A stretch of DNA of 64,000 nt from Nitrospina sp. (GTDB taxonomy: Bacteria > Nitrospinota > Nitrospinia > Nitrospinales > JACRGP01): assembly GCA_024648695.1 (NCBI GenBank), contig JACAVV010000026.1, forward strand, positions 1 to 64,000. The letters run 5' to 3'. The notes beneath the pieces are model-generated. The model saw only the letters and a list, made by a program, of their open reading frames with translations. It made no database searches and was not told the origin of the DNA. The position numbers and the translations under genes are program-made. Positions within the stretch are counted from its first letter, which is position 1, and each line of letters begins with the position of its first letter. Of the stretch, positions 9,791 through 18,710 are shown piece after piece.

Positions 9791-9979
9791 ATGGATGAAA
9801 TCGAACATTTCTTTGATTGCCCATATTGTGGAGAATCCGTTTCCATGCTTATTGATTCTTCTGTGCAGGAGCAGGAATACATCGAAGATTGTGAAGTGTG
9901 TTGTCGTCCGATAGAAGTCCACTACCGTGTAAAGGATGGAAGCTTCGAATCTTTCAACGCTTCCCGGACCGATTTTTAA
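9791..9979 (+). CDS. Small CPXCG-motif cysteine-rich protein
   Basis: A 62 aa protein with two CxxC pairs, CPYCGE near residue 10 and CEVCCRPIEVHY near residue 35, which is the layout of the CPXCG cysteine-rich family (Pfam Cys_rich_CPXG). Such proteins probably bind one zinc ion; no biochemical role is established. The stop codon is one base before the preferred start of the intradiol dioxygenase gene, so the two are likely translated from one message. Confidence 0.8.
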   Translation: MDEIEHFFDCPYCGESVSMLIDSSVQEQEYIEDCEVCCRPIEVHYRVKDGSFESFNASRTDF

Positions 9980-9980
9980 T

Positions 9981-10649
9981 ATGACTATTCAGGTCGATGT
10001 TTCACGCAGAGCTTTTTTGAGAGGAACGTTTTCCCTGGGGACGGCACTCACTCTTGAGTTCGTTGAGCCGGCTCTGGCTATATCCTCCTGTTTTCTCACA
10101 CCAAAAGAAACCGAGGGTCCCTTCTTTCCGGTGACTTTTCCTTTGGATAAGGATAACGATCTCACTCAATTGGAAGGAAGCACCAAAAATGCGGATGGGC
10201 AAATGATTGTAGTTCGTGGAGTGGTACAGGATGAATTATGCCGCCCTGCCCCAGGAGCCATGGTCGAAATCTGGCAGGCTTGCACAACCGGGCGGTACAA
10301 CCATCCGCGTGACCGAAACCCGGCAAAGGTAGATCCCCATTTTCAGTATTGGGGCCGGACCGTAGCTAACGAACGGGGTGAATACGGATTCAAAACCATC
10401 AAACCCGGATCGTATCCGGTTAACTGGTTCTGGACGCGCCCCCCGCACATTCATTTCAAAGTTTATTCCCGCCACCATCACATGCTTACCACTCAAATGT
10501 ATTTCAGTGGTGATCCCCTGAACGAAAAAGACCGTTTGCTGGGAGAACATCCTGATCAGGATCAGGAAAAATTCATCGTGTCTTTTGCCGAATTCCGCGG
10601 CATCCCAACGGGGCACTTTGATCTGACCTTGAAAACCCGCCAAAGGTAA
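9981..10649 (+). CDS. Tat-exported intradiol dioxygenase
   Basis: A 222 aa protein of the catechol/protocatechuate intradiol dioxygenase superfamily, which cleaves aromatic rings between two hydroxyls using Fe(III). Residues 9-15 (SRRAFLRG) form a twin-arginine export signal, followed by a hydrophobic stretch and an Ala-Leu-Ala cleavage site, so it probably works outside the cytoplasm. The two-Tyr/two-His iron site is visible: GRYNHP, then YPVNWFW and PPHIHFKVY. The start chosen is the ATG that begins right before the Tat motif and one base after the upstream stop; an ATG at 9936 would overlap the upstream gene by 44 bases. No aromatic-degradation genes are adjacent, so the substrate is unknown. 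Confidence 0.85.
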   Translation: MTIQVDVSRRAFLRGTFSLGTALTLEFVEPALAISSCFLTPKETEGPFFPVTFPLDKDNDLTQLEGSTKNADGQMIVVRGVVQDELCRPAPGAMVEIWQACTTGRYNHPRDRNPAKVDPHFQYWGRTVANERGEYGFKTIKPGSYPVNWFWTRPPHIHFKVYSRHHHMLTTQMYFSGDPLNEKDRLLGEHPDQDQEKFIVSFAEFRGIPTGHFDLTLKTRQR

Positions 10650-10657
10650 TAGGAACT

Positions 10658-11311
10658 TTATTTAACCAGATTGTTTTGCATGGCGTAGCGGACGATGGAA
10701 GCGTTTCCCTGCAAATCCATTTTTTTAAGAATATTGGTGCGGTGTGCATTGGCGGTATTGATGCTGATAGACAGTTCGCTCGCAATGTCCTTGATCTTTT
10801 TTCCTGAAGCGATCATAAAGAAAATCTGGTATTCACGGTTGGACAACAGTTCATGCAATGGCTTTTCAGTGTCCCGACCCAGATTCATCACCAGCGTTTC
10901 GGTCAATTTTTGAGTGATGTATTTTTCTCCTTTGGCCACCTTCTTAATAGCTTCCAGTAACTGCTCCGGCGGACTGGTTTTGGATAAATATCCCGCCGCA
11001 CCTGAATTGATCAACCGCAAACCGTATTGCTCCTCCTGAAAAATGCTCAGGATGATCACCGGCAGGTCGGGATCCTGGAGTTTCAACTGAATTAAAGCTT
11101 CCAGCCCGGTTTTTTCCGGCATCTCAATATCCATCAACAACACATCGACATCCACTTGTGGAACTTTTTCCAACACTTCCACCCCGTTTTCTGCTTCCCC
11201 GACCACCTGCATATTAGGGTCCTGAGTAATAATATGCTTCAATCCCTGTCGTACCACGGCGTGGTCATCGGCGATAAAAACTTTAATAGGATTCTTGCAA
11301 GATTGGTTCAT
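10658..11311 (-). CDS. NarL/LuxR-type response regulator
   Basis: A 217 aa transcription regulator. The receiver domain (1-125) has the acidic pocket ADDH, phospho-acceptor Asp61 in LLMDIEMPEKTG and the conserved Lys in YLSKTSPP. A LuxR-type helix-turn-helix (about 150-212) carries LSNREYQIFFMIASGKK and the recognition helix with INTANAHRTNILKK. It overlaps the upstream sensor kinase gene by 29 bases, so the pair is cotranscribed and translationally linked. The target genes cannot be told from the sequence. Confidence 0.93.
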   Translation of the reverse strand: MNQSCKNPIKVFIADDHAVVRQGLKHIITQDPNMQVVGEAENGVEVLEKVPQVDVDVLLMDIEMPEKTGLEALIQLKLQDPDLPVIILSIFQEEQYGLRLINSGAAGYLSKTSPPEQLLEAIKKVAKGEKYITQKLTETLVMNLGRDTEKPLHELLSNREYQIFFMIASGKKIKDIASELSISINTANAHRTNILKKMDLQGNASIVRYAMQNNLVK

Positions 11312-12677
11312 AGCTTTTTAGAGGGATACTCACTTCAATTGTGGTTCCCTGATTAGGTTGACTACGAATTACAACTTTACCATTCCAAAAATTAATGCGT
11401 TCCTGAATACCTAACAGACCCAATGATTTGGAAATTTTATATTCCCTGGGATCTATACCAATACCATTATCCTGAATCGTCATCATCAAACCATCCGACT
11501 TTACTTCTAATGAAACTTCCACTTTATTGGCTTCCGCATGGCGAGCCACATTGGTGAGAGTTTCCTGAAACACACGAAATAAAGAGGTAGAAAGTTTTTT
11601 ATCAAGTTTCACATCAGAGTCGGGGATGTCAATTTCGCAGGTGATACCCGTTCGAGTCTGGAAATCCCTTGCCTGCCATTCCATAGCTTCGGGCAGGCCA
11701 CACACATCGAGAATTTGCGGGCGAAGTTCGGTGGCAATCCGGCGAACAGAATTGATGGTGGTATCGATCAAGCCTTCCATGGATTCCACTTTTTCGCTCA
11801 GGCAATCCGGATTTTGTTTCAAATCATTTTCCAGGCAGGACAACTCCATTTTGAGCCCGGTCAACATTTGCCCCAACTCATCGTGGACTTCGCGGGCGAT
11901 GCGGGTTTTTTCATCTTCGCGAATCGACTGCAACTGGTTGCTCAGTTTGCGTAAATGCTCCCGGGAATCTTTTAATTCTTTTTCCGCTTTCAGCCGTTCT
12001 TCGATTTCGTTTTCCAAATCATTATTGGCTTCCTGCAGTTTGAAAAAATCGTTGGCCCGTAATTTTTCCTGCCGGTACAACGTGGTGATGACAACCAGCC
12101 CCATAAACAAACCCGTCGCAACAAGAGCAAAATGGGTGTAGCGAAAACGGACCAGGTCCGAGGCCATTATATGTTGTAGTTTCCGTTTCACATCTTTGGC
12201 TTCTTTTAGAAAAACTGCAAAGATACGATTGTAACGTTTATCTATTTTGGTGCCGGAACCTGATACCTCACGCTTTAATAAACGTTCTTTGGAAATATTT
12301 TTAAATTCAGCAAGCCGCCGATTCAGGTCTTCCACAATCAACCGCAGTTCCTTATCCTGTAGCGGCAAAATAATTTCTTCAGCCCGTTCTCCTCCATGCA
12401 AAATAGCTTTTACGTACCACTCCGCACGCGCATAGTTTTCCCAAACCTGGGCTTCCTCAAAATGGTCCCCGTTCAGGATTTCTTCCACCAAAAGATGCGC
12501 CATCGTAACATCCAATTCTACTTCCACGCTGGCGTTGATTAATGGGGCGTACAAAGTATTCATACGCACCGCTTTATTATAGCTGTAAAACAGAGCCCCC
12601 GAGAGGAGGATGCCAACGATCCCCATCAATAAATACATCCACCAGGGAATGGCCAGGAGTTTGATTTTAGTGGTCAC
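11283..12677 (-). CDS. Sensor histidine kinase, HisKA_3 (NarX/DegS class)
   Basis: A 464 aa membrane sensor paired with the response regulator at 10658-11311. It has two membrane spans (about 12-32 and 183-203) enclosing a helical periplasmic sensor region, a linking coiled coil, the dimerisation/phospho-acceptor box REVHDELGQML (His near 262) and a HATPase domain with QETLTNVARHA, DNGIGID and LGLLGIQER. The start codon is GTG, with AGGAAAGAAG upstream. The 237-base gap before it probably holds the promoter (TATACT on the minus strand near 12,716 is a candidate -10). The periplasmic signal is unknown. Confidence 0.92.
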   Translation of the reverse strand: MTTKIKLLAIPWWMYLLMGIVGILLSGALFYSYNKAVRMNTLYAPLINASVEVELDVTMAHLLVEEILNGDHFEEAQVWENYARAEWYVKAILHGGERAEEIILPLQDKELRLIVEDLNRRLAEFKNISKERLLKREVSGSGTKIDKRYNRIFAVFLKEAKDVKRKLQHIMASDLVRFRYTHFALVATGLFMGLVVITTLYRQEKLRANDFFKLQEANNDLENEIEERLKAEKELKDSREHLRKLSNQLQSIREDEKTRIAREVHDELGQMLTGLKMELSCLENDLKQNPDCLSEKVESMEGLIDTTINSVRRIATELRPQILDVCGLPEAMEWQARDFQTRTGITCEIDIPDSDVKLDKKLSTSLFRVFQETLTNVARHAEANKVEVSLEVKSDGLMMTIQDNGIGIDPREYKISKSLGLLGIQERINFWNGKVVIRSQPNQGTTIEVSIPLKSYEPILQESY

Positions 12678-12914
12678 GGCAAACTTCTTTCCTGATTAGA
12701 ATTTTGTTAGAGTATAGAATAAATCATACCTTAAATAAAAGACTTACGTGAATCTTTTTGCATTTTTGAAAAAATCAATTTTTTTCAATAAAATCAATAA
12801 CTTATATCTATCTCAGCATTCGTCGTGAGGGGTAAGAAAGTATTGATTTTAAAATCAGCACGGCCAAGTAAAAAACCCTCACCCATTTCACAGATTTTTT
12901 CTTAAAATTAATGG

Positions 12915-13703
12915 TTAAAAGTTCCTAAGACAATCTCCAAAAAATACCTGGTAGGACAAGGGCACTCCCTGGTCCGTCTCCTGTTCTTGTAAACGATCCA
13001 GAAAATTTTGAAACCGTTGTTTCCCTGTCAGGTGTTTGGCCCGTTTTGGGTCCATGTTTTTTGCGCCAATGCGGCGAATGGATCGAACGGCTTCTTTGGA
13101 ATTTACATAGTTTTGCTGAAACGTTTTTAGCTCGGACCGCAGGATGGTGAATCCAGCTTCATGCAGAAAATTTGCAATTATTAATTCGTCCGGAAATACC
13201 AGCAAATGATGATCCGAACCCGAATCCGCATATTGCCAAGCCGACCTTATTTCCTTAAGCGTGGTTTTTGCAAATAAAGTAATGAACAGCCTTCCCTGCG
13301 GCCTTAATAATTGAAACAGGTTTTTTAACAGGGACCCCAGATCTTCGCACCAATTGAGGGTCGCGCTGGTGAAAATCAAATCCAGGGTCCGGGGCTTCAA
13401 TGGCAGATATTCCGCATCGGCCTGGAGGCATTGCTGTAAGGAAGAAGCACCGGTTTGACGCGTTTTTTTCAACATCTCAAAAGCCAGGTCCACTGACAGG
13501 ATTCGCGCTTGCGGGTAGATTTCCATCATCCCTTTACTGGCAAGACCCGTACCGCACCCGAGGTCCAGGACCATTTCAGGAGATGTTCCGGATTGTTCAA
13601 TCCAGTTTAAAAGTAATTCACCCATCTCCCTTTGCAAGACGGCATTCTGGTCATAGACGCTCACAGCGCCTTCAAAACTTTTCTGAACCTGCTTTTTGTA
13701 CAA
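12915..13703 (-). CDS. bioC: Malonyl-ACP O-methyltransferase
   Basis: Methylates malonyl-ACP so that fatty-acid enzymes can build the pimeloyl moiety of biotin. The 262 aa product has the N-terminal KKQVQKSFEGAVSVYDQNA typical of BioC, SAM motif I VLDLGCGTGLAS (45-56), an acidic SAM-ribose residue in LSVDLAF, and motif IV-like LIFTSATLNWCEDL. The start is TTG; no better ATG keeps the conserved N-terminus. No other biotin gene is in the window, which leaves a small chance that it is another class I methyltransferase, but the N-terminal match is good. Confidence 0.82.
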   Translation of the reverse strand: MYKKQVQKSFEGAVSVYDQNAVLQREMGELLLNWIEQSGTSPEMVLDLGCGTGLASKGMMEIYPQARILSVDLAFEMLKKTRQTGASSLQQCLQADAEYLPLKPRTLDLIFTSATLNWCEDLGSLLKNLFQLLRPQGRLFITLFAKTTLKEIRSAWQYADSGSDHHLLVFPDELIIANFLHEAGFTILRSELKTFQQNYVNSKEAVRSIRRIGAKNMDPKRAKHLTGKQRFQNFLDRLQEQETDQGVPLSYQVFFGDCLRNF

Positions 13704-13741
13704 GAGACTTAAAACCTTTCTTTATTTAATGGGAACTTTAT

Positions 13742-14986
13742 TCACTCGACCGCAATTGATTCTAATTCCTTCACATCTTTTGAATGTGTCTTGAGATAAT
13801 TCAGGTGACCCTTTCGAACGCTTGCCAAATGCGATTCCAGGTTTTCGGGTTTCAACAATACTCCGAACCAGGTTAGACGTCGCTTTTTCATGGGTGATGT
13901 ATTATATATCCGATCCAGCATCATATGACCCAGGGTGGATTTAAAATGGTTCGACTCCCAAAAATAGGCCATTGAGCCCAGCTTATCTCCCATGGGCGGA
14001 GGCGCTTCTTCAGTGATCGGGTTATAACTGGCAAAATCCCAGAACCTTACTTGATGTTGGGAAGCCTTTCCGGTTTCTTCAAAAATGATATCCGCCACCT
14101 TTCTTTTCCAGTTTTCAAAACTCTCCCAATCGCCTTTCAACCGGATGGCCTCCATAAACCGTGCATGGTAAGGGTTGATGACAAGATCGAGGCGAATATT
14201 TTCTTTGATACAAGTTTGGATGAGAGTTCTTAAAGATTCGTCGTGAATCTTTTTCACCGACGACCCTCTGGAATTTTTTACATGTTGGGAAATTCGCCCG
14301 CGCACAAGAATATCCCGTTCGGCTTCAAGAAAAAGCAAATGGTGGCCGAGCTTCCTGATGTCCTCCTCCAGATAACCGGGAGGGGTACTTCCTTCAAAAG
14401 AATAATTGAATGCATTCCCTCCCCTTTGTGTAAACAGGGTTCTAACTGATGCCGAAAAAGCGGATAAAGAGAACACCGTATCCCGCACTTTCAATACGGA
14501 CCCGTAAAAATTGCTCAATGGAGGTGGAAGAGTGTCCGGTGACAATTCTTCTGCAATTTTGTTAAGAGTTTTTCCTGGTTTATAAAACAAGCTCCAATCT
14601 AAGGCCAGAACCACCCGGCGTACCTTTCCGTAAGCTTGAGCCAGTTGAAAATAGTCCAGCATCTCATACATCGTAGCCCCAGGCAGTCCGAGGTTATAGG
14701 CCTTGGAGCCTTCCGGAGCGAGGCCGGAATGCCGGACCGGCCAACCGGTTTGCGCCCTCGATGTCCCTAATACCAAGGCATGAGCCTGTTTTAATTCGGG
14801 AGCGAAGGCCTTGGCGGTTCTTGTATGAGTCAGCAAAGAGGGTTTTTCTTTATTTACACCCTCTATCAGCAAGCGATGGTGGACGGCAAAGGGATCGATA
14901 AAAAAATTGAATCCCGCCCCAAACAGGATCATGGCAATGAGCGAAGCCATCAAAATGCGTAAAAATTTTTCCGGAGTGTTTGCCAT
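13742..14986 (-). CDS. GTSR-motif membrane-anchored partner of the MBOAT acyltransferase
   Basis: A 414 aa protein with one N-terminal membrane anchor (about 8-30) and an extracytoplasmic domain. Residues 74-82 read GTSRAQTGW and are followed by AYNLGLPG, the pattern of the SGNH-like/AlgX-DltD type proteins encoded beside MBOAT acyltransferases. Two bases separate its chosen ATG from the stop of the MBOAT gene; an upstream in-frame codon at 15046 would overlap that gene and was not preferred. In related pairs the MBOAT protein passes an acyl group across the membrane and the partner places it on a glycan. That role is inferred here from gene pairing and motif only. Confidence 0.7.
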   Translation of the reverse strand: MANTPEKFLRILMASLIAMILFGAGFNFFIDPFAVHHRLLIEGVNKEKPSLLTHTRTAKAFAPELKQAHALVLGTSRAQTGWPVRHSGLAPEGSKAYNLGLPGATMYEMLDYFQLAQAYGKVRRVVLALDWSLFYKPGKTLNKIAEELSPDTLPPPLSNFYGSVLKVRDTVFSLSAFSASVRTLFTQRGGNAFNYSFEGSTPPGYLEEDIRKLGHHLLFLEAERDILVRGRISQHVKNSRGSSVKKIHDESLRTLIQTCIKENIRLDLVINPYHARFMEAIRLKGDWESFENWKRKVADIIFEETGKASQHQVRFWDFASYNPITEEAPPPMGDKLGSMAYFWESNHFKSTLGHMMLDRIYNTSPMKKRRLTWFGVLLKPENLESHLASVRKGHLNYLKTHSKDVKELESIAVE

Positions 14987-14987
14987 A

Positions 14988-16586
14988 TTAAAACTGATAG
15001 TAAATAAAGCGTTGCACCTGGGCCATACTGAAAATTGATCCCACATTCAAGAGTGCTATAAACAAGGCCCAGCGCACGGAAAACTCGAACTTCAAAAAGC
15101 CAAGAACTTTATTCGACCAGGGTCCGGGATTCAACACATCATTTTCATGTCCTAAAGGATTGATCGTTGTGTCGTACCGTCCCATCAATTCACGTGTATT
15201 GGGACAGGCCCATACCACGATCATTACCAATCCCAGGCACAGGATTTGCGTTTTGCCTCCAAAGACTTGCGTCGCGCCAAAGTGAATACCCAATTGTTCG
15301 AAAAATTTAATGGCATCCGGGGAATGGGGCGCAAAGGGAGTGGGAAGAATCCACCCGTTAGCTCCGAACATGCCTTTCAATATGATCCAGACTTCCTGCA
15401 TGTTTCCGGAACGGAACAGAACAGAAAGCAGGCAACTGAAGAAAAAATTAAACGCCACACTGATGACGATTCCGCGTAAAGTGGTTTGGCTCAAATCGTG
15501 ACCCATCCCTCTCTTGATCCTGTGCCAGGCATTGTTGAGAAGCATGAGCACACCGTGGCATAAACCCCAGAAAACAAAAGTGATCCCGGCGCCATGCCAG
15601 AGTCCTCCCAGAACCACGGTAATAATCATCGCCATATGTTTAACAAATCGTCCCTTTTTCTTTCGAGACAAAGGAAAGTAAACGTGCAATCGCATGAATC
15701 GCAAGAGGGTCATGTGCCACCGCCTCCAATAGTCGAAGCGATTGACCGCTTTGTAGGGAGAATTGAAATTCAAAGGCAGGTTGATATTGATCATCCGTGC
15801 CAGTCCAACCGCCATGTCGGAATATCCGGAGAAATCAAAATAGAGCTGGAAGGCAAAGGCCAACACACCTCCCCACGCTTCAATAAATGTGACGGAGTAA
15901 CCCGTTCCCACAGCCATGTACATGGGGTCTGCGTACAAAGACAATCCATCTGCGATGACCACCTTCTTGAAAAGTCCCATGGAGAAAATAGAGAGCCCGA
16001 CCGCCAAATTTTCTTTTTGAAGCTTACAGGCATTTTGGTTCTGAAACTGGGGAATCACCTCATTATGGTGAACAATGGGTCCGGCGATCAATTGTGGAAA
16101 AAAGATAACAAACAAACTGTAAGGGACCCACTCCTGCTCCGGGTCCTGGTGTCGATAGACGTCTACCAGATAAGCGATTTGCTGGAATGTAAAAAAAGAA
16201 ATCGCCAGCGGAATATAAATTCCAGGAGTGGTTGAAAAGGCCAGAGAGAAGGTCGTCCCTGATGCAGAAAGCAGGAACAAAAGCTGTTTATAATAAATAA
16301 GCGGGATCAGGTTGCCAATGACTCCAAGGTACAACCAGCGCTTTCGTGCGGCCCGGTTCAGTTGGCTGTCGTGTTTGCCAATTTGTTTTCCCATCAGAAA
16401 ATTGAACACAATGGAACCCGTGATCAACCATAAATACTGAGGATGCCACCATCCGTAAAAAAACAAGGACGCCAAAACCAAAGCAAGAAGGGCTGAACGG
16501 GAGCGCCCCAGTTGCCCCAACTTGAAATACGTGACTAACGCCAGAGGTAAAAACAGAAAAATGAATGTGTACGAATGGAAAAGCAT
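14988..16586 (-). CDS. MBOAT family membrane-bound O-acyltransferase (AlgI-like)
   Basis: A 532 aa polytopic membrane protein with about ten or more spans, starting with MLFHSYTFIFLFLPL as in AlgI/PatA-type enzymes. Conserved cytoplasmic-face motifs are present: FDYWRRWHMTL (about 288-298) and LGGLWHGAGITFVFWG (about 325-340), which contains the catalytic histidine. AlgI relatives O-acetylate extracellular polysaccharides or peptidoglycan. Together with the downstream GTSR protein it forms a two-gene unit. The acceptor is unknown; the glycan island at 48-64 kb is on the same chromosome but too far away to link by operon logic. Confidence 0.9.
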   Translation of the reverse strand: MLFHSYTFIFLFLPLALVTYFKLGQLGRSRSALLALVLASLFFYGWWHPQYLWLITGSIVFNFLMGKQIGKHDSQLNRAARKRWLYLGVIGNLIPLIYYKQLLFLLSASGTTFSLAFSTTPGIYIPLAISFFTFQQIAYLVDVYRHQDPEQEWVPYSLFVIFFPQLIAGPIVHHNEVIPQFQNQNACKLQKENLAVGLSIFSMGLFKKVVIADGLSLYADPMYMAVGTGYSVTFIEAWGGVLAFAFQLYFDFSGYSDMAVGLARMININLPLNFNSPYKAVNRFDYWRRWHMTLLRFMRLHVYFPLSRKKKGRFVKHMAMIITVVLGGLWHGAGITFVFWGLCHGVLMLLNNAWHRIKRGMGHDLSQTTLRGIVISVAFNFFFSCLLSVLFRSGNMQEVWIILKGMFGANGWILPTPFAPHSPDAIKFFEQLGIHFGATQVFGGKTQILCLGLVMIVVWACPNTRELMGRYDTTINPLGHENDVLNPGPWSNKVLGFLKFEFSVRWALFIALLNVGSIFSMAQVQRFIYYQF

Positions 16587-16930
16587 TTAAAGATTGGCTT
16601 GAATTTTGTACAACCGGTTTCCTGAATTTCAGAGGCTGTAAAAAAACGATTGAAATTCCTTCTTAAAACCGGATTGAATAAAGTAGTTTGTCCCAGAGCA
16701 CCCAATCCTTCCAGGAAAATTCAATAAAACTTTGGAAGCAGAGGTCAAGAGAGGTATTATGAATGGATGCTCTCTGTACTTTCCTTAAAGCTTGGCCCAA
16801 AGGTCATCAAACGCATAGAAATATAGCACGTATTGTTTTTTAATGAAGCAGGCAAGGATTATGCCTTTTAAAAACTAATCCTATTCTATTTTCATAAACC
16901 AAAAACCCAGCAAAAGGCCTATTAATTGAT
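16587..16930. other. Divergent intergenic region, 344 bases
   Basis: Lies between the MBOAT gene (leftward) and the thioredoxin/NHL gene (rightward) and should hold both promoters. AT-rich, with no ORF of note, no strong hairpin and no promoter pair I would defend. Confidence 0.5.
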
Positions 16931-18391
16931 ATGAATTTGATTCACGCTCCAAAGTTGGATGCCAAACATCTTCCCTGGTTTAACGTCAAATCCCCCTTGG
17001 ATTTGCCCGATTTGAAGGGCAAGGTGGTGATCCTGGATTTTTGGACCTATTGTTGTATCAATTGCATCCACATCATTCCCACTTTAAAAAGAGTGGAAGC
17101 GAAATTTCCCGATACCCTTGTTGTGATTGGTGTTCACAGCCCCAAATTTCCCGGCGAGAAAGTTACCGACAATGTTGAAAAGGCGATTCAGCGCTATGAA
17201 ATCGAGCACCCTATTGTCCACGACCAGGATTTTAACATTTGGAAACGGTATGCCGTCAACGCCTGGCCTACCCTGATCTTTATCGGTCCCGATGGCTATA
17301 TTTTGGGCCAACTACCCGGTGAGCCCAACCCCGAAATGTTGGAGAAAATGCTGGAAGAGTTGTTCAAGGAATTCGAAAAAAATCAGACCATCAAAGGTGG
17401 CGCCGCAAAACTGGTACAAGCCCAAAAATTTGAAAGTCCATCCACCTTGAAGTTTCCTGGAAAAATTGCCTACAGCGAAGCCGACCGGGAATTTGCCATT
17501 GCCGACAGCAATCACAACCAGATCGTCACTGCCGATTTGGAAGGCAACATCACACGGAGAATCGGTTCGGGAGAGATCGGACAAAAAAACGGCGCCTTTT
17601 CCGAAGCAGAGTTTTACCGTCCGCAGGGCTTGTGTTTTCATGAGGGTGTGGTGTGGGTCGCAGACACGGAAAACCATCTGATACGAAAAGTGGACCTATT
17701 GACAGAAACGGTGGTCACAGTTGCAGGCACCGGGTTGCAAGGCCAATTCATGAAAGGAGAAGGTGAGGCTTTAAAAACACCTCTCAGTTCGCCCTGGGAT
17801 GTTTCCCTGCATGAAGGCCAATTATATATCGCCAACGCCGGTTCGCACCAAATTGCCGTGTATGATACAAAAAGGGAAATGCTGGCGAACTTCGCGGGGA
17901 CCGGACAAGAAGCTTTGATCGATGGCCCGCGTTTAAGGGGCGCCTTCGCCCAAACCAGCGGGTTGGCTGTGGGTGATGGCAAATTGTTTCTGGCCGACAG
18001 TGAAACCAGCGCTATTCGGAGCATTACCCTGGACGATGCCGGTCTCATCGAAACCTATGTGGGCACAGGATTGTTCGACTTTGGCGACCGCGATGGTATC
18101 GGCAAAGATGCAGTCATCCAGCACGCGCTGGGTGTCGATTATTCAGAAGGGGCCTTGTTTTTTGCCGATTCGTATAACAACAAAATCCGCGTCCTGGATT
18201 TAAATTCCCGCGAGGTGATGACGGTTGATGCCACTGTGGATTTGGTATGTGATGACAAAAGCTGTACTCGATTGTGGGAACCGGCGGGAGTTTTAATTTT
18301 GGAGACAACGCTCTATGTTTCCGATACCAACAACCATCGCATTTTGAAGATTGATCTGGAGTCAGAAAAAACTGAACTATTTATTGGATAA
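16931..18391 (+). CDS. Thioredoxin-like / NHL-repeat protein (NHLRC2-like)
   Basis: A 486 aa two-domain protein. Residues 1-150 form a thioredoxin/AhpC-like fold with the cysteine motif CCINC (41-45) in WTYCCINCIH, the signature of NHLRC2 and its bacterial homologues, followed by the cis-proline loop AWPTL. Residues about 165-486 are an NHL beta-propeller with repeated YIAN/LFLADS/LYVSDTNNHRI blades. No signal peptide is seen, so it is probably cytoplasmic. The family is thought to act in redox or protein interaction roles, but no reaction is established. No clear ribosome binding site is present. Confidence 0.88.
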   Translation: MNLIHAPKLDAKHLPWFNVKSPLDLPDLKGKVVILDFWTYCCINCIHIIPTLKRVEAKFPDTLVVIGVHSPKFPGEKVTDNVEKAIQRYEIEHPIVHDQDFNIWKRYAVNAWPTLIFIGPDGYILGQLPGEPNPEMLEKMLEELFKEFEKNQTIKGGAAKLVQAQKFESPSTLKFPGKIAYSEADREFAIADSNHNQIVTADLEGNITRRIGSGEIGQKNGAFSEAEFYRPQGLCFHEGVVWVADTENHLIRKVDLLTETVVTVAGTGLQGQFMKGEGEALKTPLSSPWDVSLHEGQLYIANAGSHQIAVYDTKREMLANFAGTGQEALIDGPRLRGAFAQTSGLAVGDGKLFLADSETSAIRSITLDDAGLIETYVGTGLFDFGDRDGIGKDAVIQHALGVDYSEGALFFADSYNNKIRVLDLNSREVMTVDATVDLVCDDKSCTRLWEPAGVLILETTLYVSDTNNHRILKIDLESEKTELFIG

Positions 18392-18423
18392 AATCGGTCA
18401 AAACAGATTTATCTTAATTGGGC

Positions 18424-18451
18424 TTGCAAATCAAGTGGTGTAGAGTATGAT
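18424..18451 (+). promoter_or_regulatory. Candidate sigma-70 promoter for the 50-aa membrane protein
   Basis: TTGCAA (18424-18429) and TATGAT (18446-18451) are separated by 16 bases and lie about 90 bases before the small ORF at 18542. The spacing and both hexamers are close to consensus. Confidence 0.5.
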
Positions 18452-18541
18452 ACACGCCGCTGATGGGCATTGTTGGCCCCCATTTTCAAATGAATTGATA
18501 TTAACCCAAGAGCCATCGTGGACCCTATACGGTACGGATTT

Positions 18542-18694
18542 ATGGAAACGATCTTGTTGTTTATTGAAGGTTTTGTGAACAAACTGCCCCCCTTGCTTCA
18601 AATGCTTTTGGGCATTTTCATCAGCCTTGGAATATTAAAGATCTTCCTGATGATCGCCAATTATTTCGATAAGAAACGGGAGAAAGAAGGCTGA
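18542..18694 (+). CDS. Small single-span membrane protein, 50 aa
   Basis: The frame beginning METILLFIEGFVN encodes a short amphipathic start with a PP pair, one hydrophobic helix (about residues 18-40) and a charged DKKREKEG tail. An in-frame GTG at 18518 could add eight residues. A good promoter pair lies upstream and the layout resembles conserved small inner-membrane proteins, but no family can be named. It converges with the pentapeptide gene, 16 bases apart. Confidence 0.6.
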   Translation: METILLFIEGFVNKLPPLLQMLLGIFISLGILKIFLMIANYFDKKREKEG

Positions 18695-18710
18695 GTTTTT
18701 TTCTCAGAAT

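Noticed and set aside
15594-16235. Open frame of 213 codons on the plus strand
   Set aside because: Antisense to the well-supported MBOAT gene.
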